This document shows positions 19,074 through 26,585 of a stretch of DNA of 64,000 nucleotides, in pieces; positions within the stretch are counted from its first letter, which is position 1; each line of letters opens with the position of its first letter. The position numbers and the translations under genes were made by a program. Source of the DNA: Stenotrophomonas sp. VV52 (lineage in GTDB: Bacteria; Pseudomonadota; Gammaproteobacteria; Xanthomonadales; Xanthomonadaceae). Location of the stretch: contig NZ_PKQQ01000007.1 of NCBI RefSeq assembly GCF_002893095.1, positions 1 to 64,000 of the forward strand. The letters are read 5' to 3'. The notes below the pieces were generated by a model. That model worked only from the letters and a program-made list of their open reading frames with translations, did no database searches and was not told where the DNA came from.

Positions 19074-20858
19074 ATGCCGCCATTGAAACACCTCCTGCCC
19101 CTCCTGTTCCTGTCGCTGGCCCTCGCCACGACCGCGCACGCGCGCGGCACCATCGACAAGGTCGACATCACCGGGCTGGACCGGGGCGATGACGCGGAGA
19201 TCATCGAGAACATCGAAGTCTCGCTGTCGCTGTACGACACCATCGGCACCCCGCAGGGGGAGTCGCGGCTGGAATACCTGCTCTCGCAGGCCGAGCGCCA
19301 GACCCGCCAGGCACTGGAGCCTTTCGGCTACTACAACCCGGTGATCAAGGTGGAGAGTCCGCGCGAAGGCGACAACCTGCACGTGATCATCCATGTCGAG
19401 CGCGGCCCGCCGACCCTGGTGCGCCGCGAGAACATCGACATCACCGGACCGGCGCAGCTGGACCAGTACCTGCAGGAAGACATCGAGAACTTCCGTCCGC
19501 GCAAGGGGCAGCGCTTCGAACACACCCGCTACGACGCCAGCCGCGTGACCATCACCCGGCGCCTGGCCGAGCGCGGCTACTTCGATGCGGACTTCACCCA
19601 GCGCCGGGTGGAGATCACCCGCGCCGAGAACGCCGCCGACATCGACCTCACCTGGGACAGCGGCCGGCGCTACAACATGGGCGACATCCGTTTCCACCAG
19701 GACTACTTCGTGGAACGCCTGTTCGACCCGCTGGTGTACTGGGAAAAAGGCAGCTACTTCCATGAAGGCAAGCTCGACCGCCTGCGCGAGTCGCTGACCA
19801 AGCTCGATTATTTCAGCGTGATCGACATCCAGCCGCAGCCGGACCAGGCCGATGAAAACGGCAACGTGCCGGTGGACATCAACCTGACCCGCGCCAAGCG
19901 CACCATCTACACCGCCGGTGTCAGCTACGGCAGCGAAAGCGGATTCGGTGTGCGCGGTGGCCTCGAGCGGCGCTTCATGAACAGCCGCGGCCACAAGATG
20001 AACACCCAGCTCGACTATGCGCAGAAGCGCAAGAGCCTGGTCACCACTTACCGGATCCCCGCGTTCAAGTGGCTGGACGGCTGGTATGGCTTCACCGCCA
20101 GCGCCTACGACGAGCAGACCGACTACATCGACCTGCGCAACTTCAAGCTGATCGCCAGCCGCAGCGGCGAGATCAACGAACACTGGACTGCGATCGCCTC
20201 GATCAACGCGCTGCGCGAACGCTGGCGCTATGCCTCGGGCACCGAGTTCACCGACGCCATCTACAACACGTCCACGCTGGTGTACCCGCAGCTGGTGGCC
20301 GACTACGTCAACGTGGACGACCGGCTGGCGCCGCGCAGCGGCATCAGCGGTACCGCCACGATGCGCGGTGGCATCGAAGGCGTGGGCTCGGATACCAGCT
20401 TCGTGCAGGCCAACGTGATGGCGCGCTGGTTCATTCCGGTGGGCGAGGCCGACCGCCTGATCCTGCGCGGCGAAGCCGGTACCACCTGGACCAGCGACCT
20501 GGTGGCGATGCCGCCCAGCCTGCGCTTCTTCGCCGGTGGCGACCGCAGCATCCGCGGTTATGCCTTCCGTGAGGTCGGACCGCGCACGCCGCCGCCGGAC
20601 AAATTCGCGTTGGGCGCCAAGAACGTGGTGACCGCCTCGGCCGAGTACGAGCATTACTTCAAGGGCGGTCCGTGGGGCGGCGCGGTGTTCGTCGACACCG
20701 GCAGCGCGTTCGACAACACCATCGACCTGCATACCGGCGTGGGCTTCGGCGTGCGCTGGAAGTCGCCGGTGGGCCCGGTGCGCGTGGATATCGCGCACGG
20801 CCTGAACAACCCCGACTCGCAGTTCCAGCTGTACCTGAGCATCGGAGCGGACCTGTGA
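19074..20858 (+). CDS. tamA: Translocation and assembly module subunit TamA
   Basis: TamA is an Omp85-family outer-membrane protein that works with TamB in outer-membrane protein assembly and lipid transport. The 594-residue product has a signal peptide (about 24 residues, ending TTAHA), then POTRA domains over about residues 25-270. The 16-stranded barrel follows, with the Omp85 signatures GGDRSIRGYAFREVGP near residue 485 and a C-terminal GVGFGVRWKSPVGPVRVDIA. I chose the ATG at 19074, where the signal peptide begins. The frame remains open 51 nt upstream without signal-like sequence. The stop overlaps the tamB GTG start by 4 nt. Confidence 0.94.
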   Translation: MPPLKHLLPLLFLSLALATTAHARGTIDKVDITGLDRGDDAEIIENIEVSLSLYDTIGTPQGESRLEYLLSQAERQTRQALEPFGYYNPVIKVESPREGDNLHVIIHVERGPPTLVRRENIDITGPAQLDQYLQEDIENFRPRKGQRFEHTRYDASRVTITRRLAERGYFDADFTQRRVEITRAENAADIDLTWDSGRRYNMGDIRFHQDYFVERLFDPLVYWEKGSYFHEGKLDRLRESLTKLDYFSVIDIQPQPDQADENGNVPVDINLTRAKRTIYTAGVSYGSESGFGVRGGLERRFMNSRGHKMNTQLDYAQKRKSLVTTYRIPAFKWLDGWYGFTASAYDEQTDYIDLRNFKLIASRSGEINEHWTAIASINALRERWRYASGTEFTDAIYNTSTLVYPQLVADYVNVDDRLAPRSGISGTATMRGGIEGVGSDTSFVQANVMARWFIPVGEADRLILRGEAGTTWTSDLVAMPPSLRFFAGGDRSIRGYAFREVGPRTPPPDKFALGAKNVVTASAEYEHYFKGGPWGGAVFVDTGSAFDNTIDLHTGVGFGVRWKSPVGPVRVDIAHGLNNPDSQFQLYLSIGADL

Positions 20859-23800
20859 GCACGCCGACCCCCGCAACCCCGCCACCGCCGCGCGTGCGTT
20901 TCTACCGCAAGCGCCGCTTCTGGGCGTGGTCGGGCTTCACCGTCCTCGGCTTGGTGCTGCTGGCACTGATGCTGGTGTACTGGCTGCTGCAGACCGTGGC
21001 CGGGCGCGACGTGCTGCTGGCCCAGGTGGTGGCGCGGCTGCCTGCCGGCGCAACGCTGACCTGGAGCCGGATCGAGGGCCCGGTGTCCGGACCGCTGGTG
21101 CTGCACGACCTGGATTTCCGTTACGACGACATCCACTTCACCGCCGAGCGCGCCTACCTGGACCCGGACATCCGCCCGCTGCTCGGCCGCAAGCTGCAGC
21201 TGGATGCGCTGCAGATCAAGAACGCCACGTTGAACCTGGCCAAGAGCGATGAGCCGTTCGAGATGCCGTCGTGGCCGGAGTCGCTGCCGCAGATCGAGAT
21301 GCCGCTGGCGATCCAGGCCGACACCATCATCATCGACGGCTTCCGCGTCACCCAGGCGCAGGAACCGGTGATCGACATCGCCAAGCTGCGCGGTGGACTG
21401 GAAGTCGCCAATGGCGAATTCCGCGCGCGCCAGCTCAAGGTCGACAGCAACCTGGGCGACTTCCGCATTGACGGGCATTACCTGCCCGGCAACGACTACA
21501 CCACCGACATCACCATCGGCGCCTCGTTGCCGGCGCCGCGCGGGCGAACCCCGGCGAAGCTGGGGCTGGTCGCGCGTGGCAACCTGGGCCGCATGGAAAT
21601 CGCCGTGGCCGGGCATGCGCCGGCACCGCTGCAGGCCAGCCTGGTGTTCGACGGCCGCGACGAGCCGGTGTGGAAGGCCAGTGCGCGCAGCAAGGAACTG
21701 GACCTGGCGCTGCTGGTGCCGGGCATGGACCCGGCCAGCGTGCCGCTGTCGCTGGACTTCACCGCGACCGGCAAGGGCGGGCAGGCCAACCTGCAGGGGC
21801 GCGTCCAGCAGGGCGACCTGGCGGTGGAACTGGCGCCGTCGAACGTGGGCCTGGCCGACCAGGTGCTGACGGTGTCGCCGCTGGTGGTGAAAGGCTTTGG
21901 TGGCCAGGCGCGCCTGCAGGGCACGGCCGACTTCACCGACCGCGAAAACGCCAGCCTGCGTTTCTCGATCGTGGCGCACGATCTGACCTTCGTACCGGAA
22001 GCGGACACCACCACGCCGGGCGCGGCCAAGCCGGTGCCGGTGACGTTGAAGGAAGCGCGCATGGGCCTGGCCGGCACGCTCAAGGGCTGGGCAGCGGTCG
22101 GTACGGCTTCGGTCGCGCGTGAGCAGCAGTCGGCGAACCTGGACTTCGACGTGCGTGGCAGCGACACGGCCGCGCAGATCAAGCGCCTGCAGGCGAAGAC
22201 GCCGGGTGGCGCGCTGGATGTCACCGGCCAGGTGGCGTGGGCGCCGCAGCTGGACTGGGACGTGGCGGCGAACCTGGCCGCATTCGACCCGGGCTATTTC
22301 GTGCCGGGCTGGGACGGGCGCCTGTCGGGCTCGGTGGCCTCGAAGGGCCGCCAGCTGCCGGTGCCGGCGGGCAGCCCGGCCGGTACTGCGGCGAGCTATG
22401 AGGCGACGGTGGACGTGCCGGGGATCCGCGGCACGCTGCGCAACCGCAACGTGGACGCGCAGGGTCGCTTCGCGCTGCGCGGGCAGCAGGGCGAGGGCAA
22501 CGTGCGCCTGGCGGTGGGCAACAGCCGGCTGACCGCGCGCGGCAGCGTTGGCGACCGGCTGGACGTGCAGGCTCAGCTGGAGCCGGTGCAGCTGGATGAC
22601 CTGATGCCGGGCAGTACCGGTACGCTGCGCGGCACGGTGCAGGTGCGCGGGCCGCGCACGGCGCCGGACATCACCGCTGATCTGGTCGGCAGTGGCCTGC
22701 GTTACAACGACTGGCGTGCTGAAGCGCTGAGCATCCGCGGCCGCCTGCCATGGCAGGGCAGCAATGGGACGCTGGCGGTGCAGGGCACGAAGGTGCAGGT
22801 GGGGATGCTGCTGGACACGTTGAACGTGGACGCCAGCGGCAGCCTCTCCAACCTGCGCGTGGATGCGCAGGCGAAGAACGAACTGGGCGCGGTGGCGCTG
22901 CAGGGTGGCGTGCGCCAGCAGGGCAGTGCGTGGCGGGGCGATCTTTCGGCGCTGCGCATTGCGCCGGTGAAGGGCGATCCGTGGGCGCTGCGCGAGGCGT
23001 CTACGTTCAGTGTGCAGGGGAGCAACTTCACGCTGAGCGATACCTGCCTGGGCGCGGCCACCGGTGGTGCGCTGTGTGCGAGTGCAAACTGGCCGCGCGA
23101 TGGGCTGGTGGTGCGCGGCGACGCGTTGCCGCTGGCGCTGGTGCAGCCGTGGCTGCCGCCGCAGTCGGGTCGGCGCCTGTACCTGCGTGGCGAGCTGACG
23201 CTGGACGGTCGCATCCGTCCGCGCGGCAATGCGTGGGAAGGCAGTGCGAAGATCGCGTCGCTGGAAGGCGGCATCCGCCTGGGCGACAACGCGCGCGGTG
23301 AGCTGGTGCGGTACGACCAGTTCTCGGCGACGCTGGAGATGACGCCGGCGCAGATCAACGCGAAGCTGGGCGTGGGCTTCCAGGGCAATGGCTTCGTTGA
23401 TGCGAAGGTGCAGACGGGGTGGGATGCGAATGCGCCGCTCAATGGCGAGCTGTACCTCAACATGTCGCGGTTGTACTGGCTGGAGCTGTTCTCGCCGGAC
23501 ATCGTGCGGCCCACCGGTTTGATCGAAGGCCATGTGAGCCTGCGTGGCACGCGCGGTACGCCGACGCTGGGTGGCGATGCGAAGCTGAGCAACTTCAAGG
23601 GCGAGTTCCCGGCGCTGGGCCTGACCTTCGACCAGGGCAGTGGCAGTTTCGTGGCGCAGCCGGACGGTTCGGCCAAGATCACGGCGCAGGCGAATTCGGG
23701 CAAGGGCACGCTGTTCATCGATGGCGGGCTGTCGTGGTTCGGTAATGCGCAGCCGTTGCAGCTGCATATCCATGGCGAGAACGTGTTGTTGTCGAACACG

Positions 23801-24688
23801 CCGGAACTGCGGATCGTGGCCAATCCGAACCTGGACTTCACCTTGGAAGCGGCGGCGATGAAGCTGCGCGGTACGGTGCACGTGCCGGAAGCGGACCTGG
23901 ACCTGGAGCGGCTGGATCGCGGCACGTCGGTGTCCGAAGACGTGGTGGTGCTGGACCCGGCGGACCCGGAAGAGGGGCCGAGCTCACCGCTGGACATGGA
24001 CCTGACGGTGAGCCTGGGCGACAACGTGCGGATGGCGGGGTTCGGTCTGAAGGGCGGGCTGAGCGGGAAGATGCAGGTGTGGTCGCGGCCGGGTCGCGAA
24101 ATGACGGCCAACGGTGCGCTGGAAGTGAGCGGGCGCTACAAGGCGTACGGTCAGGACCTGACGATCACGCGCGGCAACCTCAACTGGAACTTCAATCCGG
24201 TCTCGGACCCGCGCATCAACATCCGTGCCGAGCGCCGGGTGGGCGATGTCACGGCGGGTATCGACGTGACCGGGCGTGCGCAGTCGCCGCGGGTGGATGT
24301 GTGGTCGGACCCGGCAATGTCGCAGTCCGAAGCGCTGGCGTTCCTGGTGCTGGGCCGCAGCCTCACGGGCGCGAGCAGTGACCAGACGCAGCAGGTCACG
24401 GCGGCCTCGGCGGCGCTCTCGGCCGGAAGTGGTCTGCTGGCGTCGCAGCTGGGCGCGAAGCTCGGGCTGGACGATGCGGGTGTCAGCCAGTCGCGCGCGC
24501 TGGGCGGTTCGGTGATCGGCTTCGGCAAGTTCATCTCGCCGAAGCTGTATGTAGGCTACGGCGTTTCGCTGGTGGGCAGCGGTTCGGTGATTACGCTGAA
24601 GTATCTGCTGCGGCGTGGCTTCGACATCGAAGTGGAATCGAGCACGGTGGAAAACCGTGGCTCCATCAATTGGCGGCGAGAGAAGTAG
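20855..24688 (+). CDS. tamB: Translocation and assembly module subunit TamB
   Basis: TamB is an AsmA-like periplasm-spanning protein anchored in the inner membrane; it forms a beta-taco groove that partners TamA. The 1,277-residue product has one N-terminal membrane helix (about residues 26-48) and a long series of hydrophobic beta repeats. The C-terminal DUF490 domain (about residues 900-1277) ends with the typical barrel-like tail (SPKLYVGYGVSL ... LKYLLRRGFDIEVESS). The start is the GTG at 20855, overlapping the tamA stop as GTGA. The frame continues upstream but inside tamA. Two SMAG hairpins lie at and after the stop. Confidence 0.94.
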   Translation: MSTPTPATPPPPRVRFYRKRRFWAWSGFTVLGLVLLALMLVYWLLQTVAGRDVLLAQVVARLPAGATLTWSRIEGPVSGPLVLHDLDFRYDDIHFTAERAYLDPDIRPLLGRKLQLDALQIKNATLNLAKSDEPFEMPSWPESLPQIEMPLAIQADTIIIDGFRVTQAQEPVIDIAKLRGGLEVANGEFRARQLKVDSNLGDFRIDGHYLPGNDYTTDITIGASLPAPRGRTPAKLGLVARGNLGRMEIAVAGHAPAPLQASLVFDGRDEPVWKASARSKELDLALLVPGMDPASVPLSLDFTATGKGGQANLQGRVQQGDLAVELAPSNVGLADQVLTVSPLVVKGFGGQARLQGTADFTDRENASLRFSIVAHDLTFVPEADTTTPGAAKPVPVTLKEARMGLAGTLKGWAAVGTASVAREQQSANLDFDVRGSDTAAQIKRLQAKTPGGALDVTGQVAWAPQLDWDVAANLAAFDPGYFVPGWDGRLSGSVASKGRQLPVPAGSPAGTAASYEATVDVPGIRGTLRNRNVDAQGRFALRGQQGEGNVRLAVGNSRLTARGSVGDRLDVQAQLEPVQLDDLMPGSTGTLRGTVQVRGPRTAPDITADLVGSGLRYNDWRAEALSIRGRLPWQGSNGTLAVQGTKVQVGMLLDTLNVDASGSLSNLRVDAQAKNELGAVALQGGVRQQGSAWRGDLSALRIAPVKGDPWALREASTFSVQGSNFTLSDTCLGAATGGALCASANWPRDGLVVRGDALPLALVQPWLPPQSGRRLYLRGELTLDGRIRPRGNAWEGSAKIASLEGGIRLGDNARGELVRYDQFSATLEMTPAQINAKLGVGFQGNGFVDAKVQTGWDANAPLNGELYLNMSRLYWLELFSPDIVRPTGLIEGHVSLRGTRGTPTLGGDAKLSNFKGEFPALGLTFDQGSGSFVAQPDGSAKITAQANSGKGTLFIDGGLSWFGNAQPLQLHIHGENVLLSNTPELRIVANPNLDFTLEAAAMKLRGTVHVPEADLDLERLDRGTSVSEDVVVLDPADPEEGPSSPLDMDLTVSLGDNVRMAGFGLKGGLSGKMQVWSRPGREMTANGALEVSGRYKAYGQDLTITRGNLNWNFNPVSDPRINIRAERRVGDVTAGIDVTGRAQSPRVDVWSDPAMSQSEALAFLVLGRSLTGASSDQTQQVTAASAALSAGSGLLASQLGAKLGLDDAGVSQSRALGGSVIGFGKFISPKLYVGYGVSLVGSGSVITLKYLLRRGFDIEVESSTVENRGSINWRREK

Positions 24689-24707
24689 AGCTGGGCTCTG
24701 CCCAGCT
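24685..24707 (+). repeat. SMAG/REP-like hairpin
   Basis: GTAG followed by AGCTGGG-CTCTG-CCCAGCT. It overlaps the tamB stop codon region, so the last codons of tamB contribute to the repeat. Confidence 0.75.
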
Positions 24708-24726
24708 GCTCTGTGCATCACAGCCG

Positions 24727-25015
24727 GTAGAGCCGGGCCCTGCCCGGCTGCTGTTGGATTCAGGCGAACAGCCGCCGTTTGCAACGTTTCCCTGGCTGGG
24801 GCCGTCGGGTGCGGGTTTGTGGGGGACGCTGCAAGTACGTCCATGTAAGCTCATCGCCGCTTGCACGTGTGCGCTGTCCTGCGCACACGGCAAGACCGGG
24901 GTTGGGCTCCTGCCCAACCCGTCGGGCGCATGCGCCCGACCCATGCGGCTCGTGCCCCCTCAAACCCACCCCCGCCGACCCTCCGACAGTGCGTCGGTGG
25001 CTACGGGAAATGCCG
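24727..25015 (+). repeat. Left arm of a long inverted repeat
   Basis: About 285 bp that recurs in inverted orientation at 26227-26514. Blocks such as CTCATCGCCGCTTGCACGTG, GGGTTGGGCTCCTGCCCAAC and GTCGGGCGCATGCGCCCGAC are identical in both arms. The outer end is a SMAG hairpin (24727-24749). Some blocks diverge, for example after the GGCGAACAGCC segment. No protein-coding frame is convincing. Confidence 0.8.
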
Positions 25016-25057
25016 TTGCCGATCATTTCCATGCGTCAACGAACGCGGAGGATTTCA

Positions 25058-25157
25058 CGGCGGTCGTTTGGGAACCGACCCTACCACGGGGCATCCGGAT
25101 GCCTCTACGGATGACGTTTGCAATCGCCGGTAGGGTCGCGCCCCAGCCGACCGCCGA
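25058..25157. repeat. Pair of GTAGGGT-type REP-like repeats, opposite orientation
   Basis: 25058-25085 is the reverse copy (CGGCGGTCGTTTGGGAACCG then ACCCTACC) and 25130-25157 is the forward copy (GTAGGGTCGCGCCCCAGCCG). Near-identical copies occur at 25973 and 26105, on the other side of the symE-like gene. Confidence 0.65.
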
Positions 25158-25449
25158 TAACTCCCCAACATCCGATGGGGCATTGCAAACATCGGAACCG
25201 CCTGCATCCGCACGCGCAACCCATGCCAAAAACGGCAGGTAGAAAAAGGCGTTTCACAACTGAAAACGCCGTAGAAACGATACGCCGCGATGCGCATCAC
25301 ACTCTGCGACGCGCATGCGCCACAACGCCCCGCGCCCGCATCTGGCTCACTCCCGACATCGACTTAGGCGCAGTCAATCGATCCGCGCGTTTCAACAGAA
25401 ACAATCAAATTGAGCTACCTTCGCCACGTCCGCATGGTGGGTCCTGAGT
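25158..25449. other. Intergenic stretch, nothing recognised
   Basis: No coding frame with family resemblance, RNA gene or mobile-element signature was recognised here. A-rich stretches such as GCCAAAAACGGCAGGTAGAA make it slightly less GC-rich than its surroundings. Confidence 0.5.
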
Positions 25450-25566
25450 CTAATAGCTCAGTAAATCAGTTGGTTTGATGCAATGCGTCGGGAGGGTGAC
25501 GAAATACAACACCTCTCGCGGAAATACGTCGCACCGTTTCCAACTAACGGCTATTAGCCTCCCGAC
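25450..25566 (+). other. Structured leader-like region before symE
   Basis: Complementary segments suggest RNA or DNA structure: CTAATAGC (25450-25457) with GCTATTAG (25550-25557), GTTGG (25469-25473) with CCAAC (25540-25544), and GTCGGGAGG (25487-25495) with CCTCCCGAC (25558-25566). The first and third pairs interleave, so they form a pseudoknot or are mutually exclusive. An antisense RNA gene, as in E. coli symR, is possible but not shown. Confidence 0.4.
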
Positions 25567-25610
25567 TCCCTCGCCATCCCGGCGGGGGAGACATCAAGGT
25601 GAGGCCTACC

Positions 25611-25898
25611 ATGCATGATCAAAAACGCGATTCATCCGCCGGCACCCAACCGCGTGTCATCTACCACTGGCGCACGCCCCGCACTGTGCTCGTCGGCACG
25701 GTGCGCCACGACGACCACGAACCCGAACCGGGCGAAATCCCGATCCCGTCCCTCCACCTTCGCGGCATGTGGCTGGCCACTGCGGGCATCGAACCCGGCG
25801 CGCGGCTCACCGTCCAGGTTGCACCCGGTTGCGTGCTGCTCCGCACCCTGAAGCCCACCGTGCGCAGAGCCTGCCGCCGCGCAGGCTGGTACGCATGA
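25611..25898 (+). CDS. symE: SymE-like toxin family protein
   Basis: The 95-residue product contains a SymE-type (AbrB-fold) domain at about residues 40-82. The line IPSLHLRGMWLATAGIEPG followed by ARLTVQVAPGCVLLR matches the family pattern P-x-L-x-L-x-G-x-W-L-x-x-A-G-[FI]-x-x-G-x-x-[LV]. E. coli SymE is an SOS-induced RNA-degrading or nucleoid-associated toxin held in check by the antisense RNA SymR. The ATG at 25611 has an AAGGTGAG ribosome site 7 nt upstream. The N-terminal 30 residues are variable and the tail is Arg-rich. It sits alone inside a repeat-flanked island, which suggests acquisition or mobility. Toxicity here is inferred. Confidence 0.78.
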   Translation: MHDQKRDSSAGTQPRVIYHWRTPRTVLVGTVRHDDHEPEPGEIPIPSLHLRGMWLATAGIEPGARLTVQVAPGCVLLRTLKPTVRRACRRAGWYA

Positions 25899-25904
25899 TG
25901 CCGT

Positions 25905-25926
25905 GGGCCGGGCTCCGGCCCGGCCC
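25905..25926 (+). terminator. GC hairpin after symE
   Basis: A 9-bp GC stem (GGGCCGGGC with GCCCGGCCC) and TCCG loop begins 7 nt after the symE stop. No T run follows, so it may stabilise the 3' end rather than act as a classical terminator. Confidence 0.5.
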
Positions 25927-25972
25927 TGCGTGATCAGCACCCTGGCACAACCCAACACGGGCAACGCTGTTG

Positions 25973-26132
25973 GTAGGGTCGCGCCCCAGCCGACTGCCGA
26001 TAACAACCCCCGCGCCCGGTAACGGCATTGCACCGATCGACATCAAGCCTCCAACACGCACGGGATTGCACAGGCCCATGCGTCAAAGCGATCGCGAACA
26101 GAGTCGGCGGTTGTTTGGGAACCAACCCTACC
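25973..26132. repeat. Second pair of GTAGGGT-type REP-like repeats
   Basis: The forward copy begins at 25973 (GTAGGGTCGCGCCCCAGCCG) and the reverse copy spans 26105-26132 (CGGCGGTTGTTTGGGAACCA then ACCCTACC). They match the copies at 25130 and 25058 with a few substitutions. The sequence between them is not recognisably coding. Confidence 0.65.
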
Positions 26133-26155
26133 GAACCCGCATCACTCGGTGCCGC

Positions 26156-26177
26156 GTAGCGACACGCCATGCGTGTC
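26156..26177 (+). repeat. REP-like hairpin, GTAGCGACACG type
   Basis: GTAG followed by the inverted repeat GACACGC-CAT-GCGTGTC. The same element occurs twice near 59705-59779. Confidence 0.7.
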
Positions 26178-26226
26178 CCCCATAAGCCACGCAGCACGCA
26201 TACGTGTCGACCGCAGGTCGGCACGC

Positions 26227-26514
26227 CGGCGTTTCCCCAGGCCACCGACGCCCTGTCGAAGGGTCGGCGGGGGTGGGTTTGAGGGGGCACGAGCCGCATG
26301 GGTCGGGCGCATGCGCCCGACGGGTTGGGCAGGAGCCCAACCCCGGTCTTGCCGTGTGCGCAGGACAGCGCACACGTGCAAGCGGCGATGAGCCTACATG
26401 GATGTATTTACGGCGTCCCCCACAAACCCGCACCCGACGGCCCTGGCCAGGGGAACCAGCAGACCTGGGCTGTTCGCCTGAATCCAACAGCAGCCGGGCA
26501 GAGCCCGGCTCTAC
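26227..26514 (-). repeat. Right arm of the long inverted repeat
   Basis: Inverted copy of 24727-25015, ending in an inverted SMAG hairpin at 26492-26514. The two arms enclose about 1.2 kb that contains the symE-like gene. The arm ends 71 bp before the S46 peptidase start and may carry part of that gene's upstream region. Confidence 0.8.
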
Positions 26515-26585
26515 CGAACCCTTGGTTGCCCCAATCGCGCCCAGTGGCTAAGGTGCCCCCTCGTTCCGCCGTACTGGATGCACCC

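Noticed and set aside
24750..25450. Short frames in the gene-poor island on both strands
   Set aside because: They follow the inverted repeats, have repeat-derived composition, and show no family signature or ribosome site.
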